DNA of 40,412 nt from Scatomorpha gallistercoris (lineage in GTDB: Bacteria; Bacillota; Clostridia; Oscillospirales; Oscillospiraceae). The number at the start of each line of letters is the position of its first letter. Positions within the stretch are counted from its first letter, which is position 1. Below, piece after piece: positions 9,101-14,806 of the stretch. The stretch spans positions 1-40,412 of the forward strand of contig DVFX01000006.1 in NCBI GenBank assembly GCA_018713005.1, written 5' to 3'. Both the position numbers and the translations under genes were made by a program. The notes under the pieces are model-generated. The model was not told where the DNA came from. It made no database searches and was given only the letters and a program-made list of their open reading frames with translations.

Positions 9101-10203
9101 GTGATTATAAAATCTCCATCGCCACTCTTATGCAGCCTTATCTCAACAATCACGTCGGAGACAACAGCGAGTTCCAGCTCATCAATGCCGATGTTGACCT
9201 CTTTCTGCTCGCCATTGAGCGTGCAGAACAATGTGATGCTTGTGACCTCGTTTGCGGGTACGCGGGTGTTGTTATACTGGGGGTCGAAGGAGGCTGCATA
9301 TGCATCGTCGTTATATATGTAAAAATAGCTTACTCCATTGTGCTCTTCCCAACCGTTCGTGATATAGCTGGGATTGGTAGCCTCTTCGTCCTGCCCGTTT
9401 ACACGGACACTGTCTATCGTAACAGCCTCAGCGGAGGCGGCGCCGAGTTCGGCAGCTGCGTATGCGTTCAGCTCCGTGTTGGGATTCATGACGTGATAGG
9501 CAGAGCCGCCGCCGACGCTGACCTTGCGGGCATAGACGTCAATATCGGAATTGACAACAGTGTCGGCGGTAAATTTGCTGCCGCTGCCGTCGTGGGAGCC
9601 AAGCTCCCAGCCTATGAAGACATAGTTTCCGGTATCAGGGTCTGCAGGCATCTTATTGCCGACGGTGCCGCCTTTTTCAACGGCGACCACGGAGTATCTG
9701 GTCCAATGCAGATCATTGCCCTGCTGTGCCCAGAAGGTGACAAGGTATGTTTCATCAGCCTCAGTGAGGGAGAGCTCGTAAATATGCGAGCCGGTTCCGA
9801 TGTAGTTCGCTGTCAGATCAGACTCGTAGACCTCGAGGTTCCTGCCGTCGGAAAGCTTGATGGCAAGGGACTTTATGCAGTTGGGTTGAACGTCCATATA
9901 ATTACTATAAGCAACACTTCCATAGCTGTCAGAGGCCTCGTTCCATATAAGATCAAGACTATCAATACCGGGGGTTAAGTCACCCTTGAATATAAGTCTC
10001 AGATCATCGACCTCAGCGTTTGCGCCATAGCCCTCCACGGCAAGTAGCCTTGAAAGATCGTTGGCTGTGACATGGTATTCTATGGTCAATCCACCTTCAT
10101 ACACACCGTTCGGAGTTTCAATCGCCGCGGCGCCGATGGTGCCGAGGCCTAGAACCAGGGCTATGGCCAGCACGAGGGACAAGGCCTTTTTCAGTTTTCG
10201 CAT
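6169..10203 (-). CDS. secreted SLH-domain surface protein with InlB-type repeats
   Basis: This 1344-residue protein begins with a signal peptide (MRKLKKALSLVLAIALVLG, cleavage near GAAA). The middle holds several beta-rich repeats: Listeria-Bacteroides/InlB-B type (EGGTV...YVFIGWE; YYHGNGGTT...GYVFEGWSLS) and divergent InlB-type units (ASAGENGSISP...; VEVINGTAEFMG...GYEFDYVYVDG). An Asp-rich linker (PPADDDDD) precedes three SLH domains in the last 240 residues or so, marked by GYEDGEIKPENNITRAE, GYDDGSFQPNASITRAE and GYPDGGFHPNSYITRAE. SLH domains bind pyruvylated wall polymers, so the protein should be held at the cell surface. The middle of the gene is visibly poorer in GC than its neighbours. 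Ligand unknown. Ribosome site AAAGGGG. Confidence 0.92.
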   Translation of the reverse strand: MRKLKKALSLVLAIALVLGLGTIGAAAIETPNGVYEGGLTIEYHVTANDLSRLLAVEGYGANAEVDDLRLIFKGDLTPGIDSLDLIWNEASDSYGSVAYSNYMDVQPNCIKSLAIKLSDGRNLEVYESDLTANYIGTGSHIYELSLTEADETYLVTFWAQQGNDLHWTRYSVVAVEKGGTVGNKMPADPDTGNYVFIGWELGSHDGSGSKFTADTVVNSDIDVYARKVSVGGGSAYHVMNPNTELNAYAAAELGAASAEAVTIDSVRVNGQDEEATNPSYITNGWEEHNGVSYFYIYNDDAYAASFDPQYNNTRVPANEVTSITLFCTLNGEQKEVNIGIDELELAVVSDVIVEIRLHKSGDGDFIITASAGENGSISPVGNVSVAAGADQSFSFLPSDGFTVDTLTVNNTTYENNGSGSFDLTGYTFRNVQANGSIHVTFAADANDNDIPDYKEKKYGVTYEFVSGTDGKVLPDSGMPALPSDNSKYLIGITVTNKGDTTYDAVSADDGTWTFTGWDANEKVMREDGITFTGTWTFTPNEPEPSKYTIYYHGNGGTTANGSEQSTSTFTYGSNATIKNNPFTYTGYVFEGWSLSAESTDVVYQGGESVVFDDTTFPGLTASGRVDLYATWALDEKGGGDDGESPDGIPDYKQLFVKYASADSKLGSVSPAYETFTLEVDEFGKVLTDQVTLSGAATTGENAQFAYWTITGLGYEGGAYSYDADLKSKAFSGYVAGETYTFTAYFTEDIVKPEPETYTIEVEVINGTAEFMGTNIGADNEIVAAAGEDITIAFTPDEGYEFDYVYVDGVWSELGADGKYTFENVSANHSIKVAYKQESVPATPITPLPTEDDIAELIDGKIIVDCVNDDVNHANKNYGLVDDALMNVAMTDSTTVKVTLSANVYLAKYNDDDTSAKHSLADGQSETVTITLKYVDDEWTLPADAGELPATIKVVCETPVTPEPTPDITGFTKELVTDRRVYWNNGIAYPEFYRGDVIVDEGDSVTLIYKLTVTGTEGTEYTFSDAGAEKLSGSWSGTLGADGTASVYVSKTFSWKTIRNSDALYNTAYVYIAGEDDPVESDTVKIDVDIDWDYDPPADDDDDTVYVPNWLNTTDHFAYLIGYEDGEIKPENNITRAEVATIFFRLLTDDARARFWSSENDYTDVATDSWYNNAISTLSNMGIINGYDDGSFQPNASITRAEFTAIATRFFDYTAEYDGAFNDVASGSWYADYVQAAVDMGLVDGYPDGGFHPNSYITRAEAVTIVNRVLNRVPHEDYLLSTRVMNTWPDNVYGAWYYADMQEATNSHDYDWIRVSGERVEEWTEKLPERDWAALEQQWSTAYSG

Positions 10204-10235
10204 CTAGTATTTCCCCTTTCGTTTTCAGAATTAAA

Positions 10236-10265
10236 TAAGTAGAATCGTGTGCCGTCTTTTGGCAA
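10236..10265 (-). promoter_or_regulatory. possible promoter of the SLH gene
   Basis: On the minus strand TTGCCA (10260-10265) and TACTTA (10236-10241) are spaced by 18 bases. The match is weak; the gene could instead be read from the zinc-ribbon gene upstream, whose stop codon is 66 bases away and after which no terminator is seen. Confidence 0.3.
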
Positions 10266-10269
10266 CGGT

Positions 10270-11424
10270 TCATATTTCATTCGTTTGAGTAGTGCATCTC
10301 CTTTCCGATACAGCCGCTCTATGCATACGCTGGCTATCTCCATATGCCTGTACTTGCTTTACCCGTCCGGCGCAGACCGGGCAGCCGCTGTGCCGTCCGC
10401 GGGCCCGCGTGAAGATGACTGCTCGCCAGACGTGCCCCTCCGGGCAGCGCCACCAGACCTTCTTGCGGCTCCCCGTGGTTACCATTTCAGGCGTGAGCGC
10501 GCCGTTCATATCCTGCGCCCACTCGCGCGCTATACGCGGCTCCTGCGTCGCCAGGTCGTTGAAGCCCGGCATCACCAGCCGGTTCGCGCAATAGGGGCAG
10601 CCGCTGTTCGCCGAGCTGCGCGAGCTCACGACGGCTTTGTACTCGTGGCCGCGCGGGCACTGCCACCACACCTTGCGGTTGCTGTACACGGTGACCTGCT
10701 CCGGCGTCAGCGGCGCATTCAGCGTCGGGTGCCACTCAGCGGCAAGCTTAGGCTTTATCGAGGCCAGATCGTTGAAGCCCGGCATCACCAGCTTACCCGA
10801 GCAGTACGGACACCCCGCGCCCTGTGATCTCGCGGATACCCGCGCTAACCACTCGTGCCCCCTTGAACACCGCCACCACACCTTGCGCCCCGACGAGGGG
10901 AAAACGTCGCGCGGTGTGAGCGCGCCGTTCTTCTCCGTGTCCCACTCCGCGGCCAGGCGGGGACTTGCAGTGGCGAGGTCGTTCTCTCCGGGGCTGAGCT
11001 CTCGTCCGGCGCAGACCGGGCAGCCAGTCCCGGCCACCCGCGATTTGACGGCCGCCCGCCAGCTGTGGCCCTTGGAGCATTTCCACCAGGCATAGCGGTG
11101 GCTGCCAGGCAGGACGTCGCGCGGCGTGAACGCCCCGTTCTTCTCCGTGTCCCACTCTGCGGCCAGGCGCGGATAGAGCGTCGCCAGGTCGTTCTCGCCC
11201 GGCACCGGCACTCTGCCTGAACAGTACGGGCAGCCCGTGTGCTCGTTCGTGCGGCTGGTAATGCTGGCCTGATACAGGTGGCCCACGGCGCACCTCCACC
11301 AGCACTTCACCTTGCTCCCATACGACACATTTTCAGGGCCAAAACCGTTCTCGTCGCGCGCCCACTCATCGAGCAGCGCCGTCTCACCGGTCTCCCGGCA
11401 ATAGTCATAGAGCGATTTCCGCAT
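10270..11424 (-). CDS. protein of five tandem zinc-ribbon (DUF4379) repeats
   Basis: The 384-residue protein consists almost entirely of five treble-clef zinc-ribbon units (PF14311 type), each with WWxCxxGHxWxA, then GCPxCxGR, then a linker of the type ENDLATxxPRLAAEWDTEKNG. Every unit keeps its CxxGH and CxxC pairs. Such units are likely nucleic-acid binding and occur in proteins of unknown role, sometimes with nuclease domains; no nuclease is seen here. The ATG at 11424 is chosen over an upstream TTG at 11442 because GGAAGGGGG is well spaced before it. Units 2 and 3 are nearly identical at DNA level, so the array has duplicated recently. The gene lies downstream of an invertible-promoter candidate. 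Confidence 0.85.
   Translation of the reverse strand: MRKSLYDYCRETGETALLDEWARDENGFGPENVSYGSKVKCWWRCAVGHLYQASITSRTNEHTGCPYCSGRVPVPGENDLATLYPRLAAEWDTEKNGAFTPRDVLPGSHRYAWWKCSKGHSWRAAVKSRVAGTGCPVCAGRELSPGENDLATASPRLAAEWDTEKNGALTPRDVFPSSGRKVWWRCSRGHEWLARVSARSQGAGCPYCSGKLVMPGFNDLASIKPKLAAEWHPTLNAPLTPEQVTVYSNRKVWWQCPRGHEYKAVVSSRSSANSGCPYCANRLVMPGFNDLATQEPRIAREWAQDMNGALTPEMVTTGSRKKVWWRCPEGHVWRAVIFTRARGRHSGCPVCAGRVKQVQAYGDSQRMHRAAVSERRCTTQTNEI
10903..10962 (-). repeat. internal repeat of the zinc-ribbon gene, copy 1
   Basis: About 60 bases here match 11113-11172 with only a few differences, an offset of exactly 210 bases. The shared block encodes the PRLAAEWDTEKNGA-LTPRDV linker and part of the unit boundary, showing recent tandem duplication or ongoing unit exchange. 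Confidence 0.8.
11113..11172 (-). repeat. internal repeat of the zinc-ribbon gene, copy 2
   Basis: Second copy of the 60-base block at 10903-10962. The shared core CCGTTCTTCTCCGTGTCCCA is identical in both. Confidence 0.8.
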
Positions 11425-11444
11425 GGCATCCCCCTTCCGCAAGC

Positions 11445-11466
11445 GGACACAATCCGTCTTGTGTCC
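11445..11466 (+). repeat. left inverted repeat of a candidate invertible segment
   Basis: This 22-base site has perfect dyad arms GGACACAA and TTGTGTCC around a 6-base asymmetric spacer TCCGTC, the layout of a tyrosine-recombinase crossover site. The same site lies in opposite orientation at 11665-11686 with 20 of 22 bases identical. It is 21 bases upstream of the zinc-ribbon start codon and, having no T-run beside it, does not look like a terminator. Confidence 0.8.
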
Positions 11467-11590
11467 AGTTCAATTTGTACTATAACGCCTGCTGCCGGCG
11501 AATCCGGTAGAAAAAGGGCGCAGCAATCCGTCCGTCGAAAAATCTCTCTCCGCCGGGCGCTGTTTCCATATTCATTTTTAAATAAAGGGC

Positions 11591-11619
11591 TTGATTTACG
11601 GCTGCGTTAATGATAAAAT
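11591..11619 (+). promoter_or_regulatory. promoter inside the invertible segment, pointing away from the zinc-ribbon gene
   Basis: TTGATT (11591-11596), a 17-base spacer and TAAAAT (11614-11619), with an extended -10 TGA just before it. In this orientation it reads rightwards into the 3' end of the recombinase gene, antisense to it. After inversion of 11467-11664 its -10 box would fall near 11512-11517 facing left, giving the zinc-ribbon gene a leader of about 80 nt. Confidence 0.72.
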
Positions 11620-11664
11620 TGGAAGCTATGAAGGATATGTATCTGTCTGCTTGCCTCTTTTACG

Positions 11665-11686
11665 AGACACAAGACGGATTATGTCC
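11665..11686 (-). repeat. right inverted repeat of the candidate invertible segment
   Basis: Opposite-orientation copy of 11445-11466, same TCCGTC spacer on the minus strand, 20 of 22 bases identical. On the plus strand it is followed by TTTTATTTTTT, so as RNA it could also act as a terminator for the antisense transcript from the segment's promoter in the present orientation. Confidence 0.8.
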
Positions 11687-11700
11687 TTTTATTTTTTGCC

Positions 11701-12543
11701 CTACGATATGAGCCTCATTCGCTCCAAAACGGCGCGGTGCTCCGCGCCCGTGGATATCAGGTATATGCGCGTCGTCTCCAGCGAGCTGTGTCCCAGCACG
11801 TCGGCCAGCTTGACCACGTCGCGGCACTCGTTGTAAAACGAGCGGGCAAACAGGTGCCGCAGGTTGTGCGGGAACACCTTTCCGGGCGACACGCCCGCGC
11901 TTTCGCACAGGGATTTCATCTCGGCCCATATCTGCTTGCGTGACAGGCCCCTGCCGCAGCGTGACAGGAATATCTCGCCCCGAGTTATCCGACGCTTTGC
12001 CGCATATTTGAGCAATTTGTCGCGGAGCCTGGCCGGAATCATAATCGTCCTCACCTTGCCCTTGAGCGCTATCCGCGCCACACCGGCGATCACGCTCTCG
12101 CGCGTGATGAACTTCAGCTCGCTGACCCGTATGCCCGTGGAGCATATGGTTTCCATCAGCAGCGCCAACCGCTCCTTGTGTCCGCGCCGCGCCGCGTCCA
12201 CCAGGCGCGCGTACTCCCAGCGCGTGAGCTCCCTGCCCTCGTCGCAGAAAACCTGCCGCTGCCGCCTCAAAGGCTTTATCCTGCAGTCGTCCCGCCCCAT
12301 CGAGGCGAACAGCCCGTTGACTGCCGCTATCTTGCAGTTGACCGTAGACGGGGCGTAGCCTTGCTCGAACAAGGTCAGCTTCCACTCGCAGGCCGCCTTA
12401 TGCGTCAGCTCTCCATCCGCCAGCCACACGGCAAATTGGGCGGCGTCACGCATATAGCTCCCCAGGGTTGAGTCAGAGCGCTCCGCGGCTTCCAGCACCG
12501 CGCGGTAGGCGCTCAGTGCCTGTTCAGTAATTGTGCGCGTCAT
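11701..12543 (-). CDS. tyrosine recombinase / integrase
   Basis: The 280-residue protein has an N-terminal SAM-like core-binding domain (about residues 5-85) and a C-terminal catalytic domain with all active-site residues visible: Arg in STGIRVSELK, Lys in ALKGKVRT, HxxR in FPHNLRHLF, His in LGHSS and the nucleophile Tyr in ETTRIYL. It is XerC/D sized. The ATG at 12543 is chosen since AAGGAGG (12551-12557) is 7 bases from it, while the ATG at 12549 is only 1 base away. It lies 15 bases from one of the paired inverted repeats, which makes it the likely inversion enzyme for the adjoining segment. No phage genes are nearby. Confidence 0.9.
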   Translation of the reverse strand: MTRTITEQALSAYRAVLEAAERSDSTLGSYMRDAAQFAVWLADGELTHKAACEWKLTLFEQGYAPSTVNCKIAAVNGLFASMGRDDCRIKPLRRQRQVFCDEGRELTRWEYARLVDAARRGHKERLALLMETICSTGIRVSELKFITRESVIAGVARIALKGKVRTIMIPARLRDKLLKYAAKRRITRGEIFLSRCGRGLSRKQIWAEMKSLCESAGVSPGKVFPHNLRHLFARSFYNECRDVVKLADVLGHSSLETTRIYLISTGAEHRAVLERMRLIS

Positions 12544-12588
12544 ATTCATGCCTCCTTGTCTGGAATTAGTTTGCCGCTTTTAGGAAAC

Positions 12589-12617
12589 ATGATACCCGAC
12601 GGCACTAATATTCTCAA
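12589..12617 (-). promoter_or_regulatory. promoter of the recombinase gene
   Basis: On the minus strand TTGAGA (12612-12617), 17 bases, TATCAT (12589-12594). It directly follows the terminator of the ECF gene, so the recombinase has its own promoter. Confidence 0.75.
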
Positions 12618-12660
12618 ACAAACAAAACCCCCCGGAGCGCTTAACACACTCCGGGGGGTT
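12616..12660 (-). terminator. terminator of the ECF transporter gene
   Basis: A perfect 12-bp stem AACCCCCCGGAG / CTCCGGGGGGTT (12626-12637 and 12649-12660), followed on the minus strand by TTTTGTTTG, 24 bases after the stop codon. Confidence 0.9.
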
Positions 12661-12684
12661 GATATATCAGGTATTAATAATGTA

Positions 12685-13215
12685 TCAGAGCTTGGGGAAC
12701 CACTCGCGCACAGGCTTGACTCCCTTGAGAGCGAGGGCCAGGACGGTGCTGGCCGCTATGCCCAGCAGCGACTGCACCACGTTCGAGGGTATACCCGCCG
12801 CCGCGCCGAGCATTGAATTCATAAGTATGCCGTCATACAGCCAATACCCGGCCACCATGAGTATCTCCGCAGCCAGGCTCGCCAGGACGAGCGACCAGGG
12901 ATGCTTGCCGGAGGCTCTATATATTGCGGCTGCAAGCAGCGCCATGAGAGCCTTTATAACCAGTGTTGCCGGGACGTATGCGGTATAGCCGCTTATCAGG
13001 TCGGCAAGGGCCGGGCCGATGCCGCCCGCCGCCGCGCCATAGGCGCCGCCCAGCAGGTACGCTCCCAGAAGTACCACGGTGTCGCCCAGGTTCATATATC
13101 CGCCCGTCGGGCTCGGTATGCGTATGACCAGCGTGGCAACGCAGGAGAGCGCCGCCAGCAGGGCCGTCATAACCAATATGCGCGTCCTGTACGCCGCGCT
13201 GTTTTCATGTGTCAT
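12685..13215 (-). CDS. ECF transporter S component, probably for a vitamin B6 compound
   Basis: The 176-residue hydrophobic protein has about six membrane segments (RILVMTALLAALSCVATLVI, then GGYMNLGDTVVLLGAYLLGG, VPATLVIKALMALLAAAIY and others). It is the substrate-binding S subunit of an energy-coupling-factor transporter that would share EcfA/A'/T encoded elsewhere. The start at 13215 (MTHENSAAYR) is chosen for its TTGGAGG site; the longer frame back to 13353 has none. It diverges from a MocR/PdxR-type regulator over a 103-base region with a strong inverted repeat. That pairing suggests pyridoxine or pyridoxal as substrate (PdxU2-like); this is inference from context. Confidence 0.8.
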   Translation of the reverse strand: MTHENSAAYRTRILVMTALLAALSCVATLVIRIPSPTGGYMNLGDTVVLLGAYLLGGAYGAAAGGIGPALADLISGYTAYVPATLVIKALMALLAAAIYRASGKHPWSLVLASLAAEILMVAGYWLYDGILMNSMLGAAAGIPSNVVQSLLGIAASTVLALALKGVKPVREWFPKL

Positions 13216-13262
13216 GCTTTTCGCCTCCAAGGGGATGATGTGCTTGCATTTTACGGCAGCTG

Positions 13263-13306
13263 TGGTATTATTGAAATATCCACTTTTAGCTTTTTTAATA
13301 ATACCA
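13263..13306. promoter_or_regulatory. inverted repeat between the ECF gene and the MocR gene (operator candidate)
   Basis: TGGTATTATT (13263-13272) and AATAATACCA (13297-13306) are perfect 10-base inverted copies, with centres 34 bases apart, in the AT-rich divergent promoter region. The left arm overlaps a possible -35 box TTGAAA (13271-13276) of the regulator gene. MocR dimers bind paired repeats like this, so it is the likely operator for both genes. Confidence 0.65.
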
Positions 13307-13318
13307 GAGGTGCGGCAC

Positions 13319-14704
13319 ATGCTGACATATGATTTGACGGCGCGTGGAAACACGCCGATATACGAGTACCTTTACCGCTGCCTGCGCTCGGACATCCTGT
13401 CAGGGGCGCTGGAGGTGGGCGGCAGGCTGCCCAGCCGCCGCAGCTTTGCCGAGCACCTGGGCGTGTCGGTAATCACGGTAGATGCGGCCTACAGCCTGTT
13501 GGAGGCCGAGGGCTGCATAGAGGCCGTGCCGAGGCGCGGCTATTTTGTCTGCGCGAGGCCCATTTCCCCGCCGCAGGGTGTCCCCGTCGTGGACAGTGTG
13601 CCGGAAGCGCCCTCCGCCGGGCCAAGGCTGGATTTGCGTTCAAACCGCGTAGACGCCTCCCTGTTCCCCGTCGGCGTGTGGGCGAAGCTGACTCGGCGCG
13701 TGCTCTCCGAGGACCCCGATTCGCTGCTGGGCAGCGTACCGCACGCCGGGCTCTACGAGCTGCGCAGCGCCATAGCGGCCTATCTGCGCGGCTACAAGGG
13801 CATGCCCGTCTCGGCCTCGCAGGTTGTCGTAGGCGCGGGGGCGGAATTCCTGTATCTCATGCTGGCGCAGCTCTTCCGCGGCGCCGCCTTTGCGCTCGAG
13901 GACCCGGGCTACCCCAAAATACGCCAGGCCTACGTCGGTTCCGGTATAGACTGCATCCCCGTCGGTCTTGACGAGCAGGGCGTGAAACCGGATGCGCTGC
14001 GCTCTGGCGGCGCGGCCGTACTGCACATCTCCCCCGCACACCAGTATCCCACCGGACTGGTCACGCCGCTGCCGCGCCGCCAGGAGCTGCTCACCTGGGC
14101 GCAGAGCACGGGCGGCTACATCATCGAGGACGACTACGACAGCGAGCTGAGCTTCACCCCGATGCCGCTGCCCACGCTCTCTAGCATCGACCGCGCGGGG
14201 AGGGTCATATACATGAACACCTTCTCGCAGACCATATCCCCCGGCATGCGCGTGGGCTATCTCGTCTTGCCGGAGCGCCTGGCCGGGGAATGGCAGGACC
14301 GGCTCGGCTTCTACTCCTGCGCAGTGCCGACGCTCGAGCAGCATGTGCTGGCCCGCTTCATCTCCGGCGGCTACTATGAGCGGCACCTGACGCGTCTGCG
14401 CAAGGCCTGCCGTGAAAAGCGCTACGCCGTGCTGGAGGCCTTTTCGAACAGCGCCTTCGCCTCCCGCGTGTCTATACGCGAGCCGGGAGCGGGAACCCAC
14501 TTCCTGATGAGGCTCGACACCGGCGCGTCAGACAGTGATATACGCTCTCGCGCGCTCGGGCAGGGGCTGAGGCTCGGCTTCCTCTCCGACTACGCCTTCA
14601 ACCCGGAGAGCGCAGAGCAGCATGTGATGGTCATCAACTACGCCGGGCTCTCCGGCGGGCGCCTTGACGAGGCCGTCCGCCTGCTCGAGCGAGTGCTGTA
14701 CTGA
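13319..14704 (+). CDS. MocR/PdxR-type regulator (GntR wHTH plus aminotransferase-like domain)
   Basis: The 461-residue protein has a GntR winged helix (residues about 10-78: IYEYLYRCLRSDILSGAL, GRLPSRRSFAEHLGVSVITV, RRGYFV) and a fold-type-I aminotransferase domain (DPGYPK, DDYDSE, RVGYLVLP). In the segment that normally holds the PLP-binding lysine (SFSK type) this protein reads NTFSQTISPG, so residue 304 is Gln. PLP could then bind only non-covalently or not at all. The start at 13319 has GAGG 8 bases upstream. It probably controls the divergent ECF gene. Confidence 0.88.
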   Translation: MLTYDLTARGNTPIYEYLYRCLRSDILSGALEVGGRLPSRRSFAEHLGVSVITVDAAYSLLEAEGCIEAVPRRGYFVCARPISPPQGVPVVDSVPEAPSAGPRLDLRSNRVDASLFPVGVWAKLTRRVLSEDPDSLLGSVPHAGLYELRSAIAAYLRGYKGMPVSASQVVVGAGAEFLYLMLAQLFRGAAFALEDPGYPKIRQAYVGSGIDCIPVGLDEQGVKPDALRSGGAAVLHISPAHQYPTGLVTPLPRRQELLTWAQSTGGYIIEDDYDSELSFTPMPLPTLSSIDRAGRVIYMNTFSQTISPGMRVGYLVLPERLAGEWQDRLGFYSCAVPTLEQHVLARFISGGYYERHLTRLRKACREKRYAVLEAFSNSAFASRVSIREPGAGTHFLMRLDTGASDSDIRSRALGQGLRLGFLSDYAFNPESAEQHVMVINYAGLSGGRLDEAVRLLERVLY

Positions 14705-14715
14705 CACCTGTCAAG
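14703..14715 (+). promoter_or_regulatory. NiaR-box candidate upstream of pncB
   Basis: GACACCTGTCAAG overlaps the stop codon of the MocR gene and lies about 30 bases before the pncB -35 box. It includes the dyad TGACA-CC-TGTCA. The same 13-mer with one change occurs at 20697-20709, before the PfoR-like gene. A weaker half copy, AACACCTCCAAAC, is at 14730-14742 next to the -35 box. The repressor NiaR is encoded in this operon. Confidence 0.6.
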
Positions 14716-14745
14716 ATAGTTTATTTTATAACACCTCCAAACGGA

Positions 14746-14774
14746 TTGAAAAAAATATGTAAAGAGCTTATAAT
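14746..14774 (+). promoter_or_regulatory. promoter of pncB-niaR
   Basis: TTGAAA (14746-14751), 17 bases, TATAAT (14769-14774), 32 bases before the pncB start codon. Confidence 0.88.
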
Positions 14775-14806
14775 CAGTTCAACTACTCCGAAGAGGGGAT
14801 ACGCAA

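Noticed and set aside
11445..11466. Left inverted repeat as an intrinsic terminator
   Set aside because: The stem is only 8 bp and no T-run follows on either strand, while an oriented second copy exists with the same spacer; a recombination site explains it better.
11701..12543. Recombinase as part of a prophage or integrative element
   Set aside because: No phage, conjugation or excision genes, no tRNA attachment site and no target duplication are visible around it.
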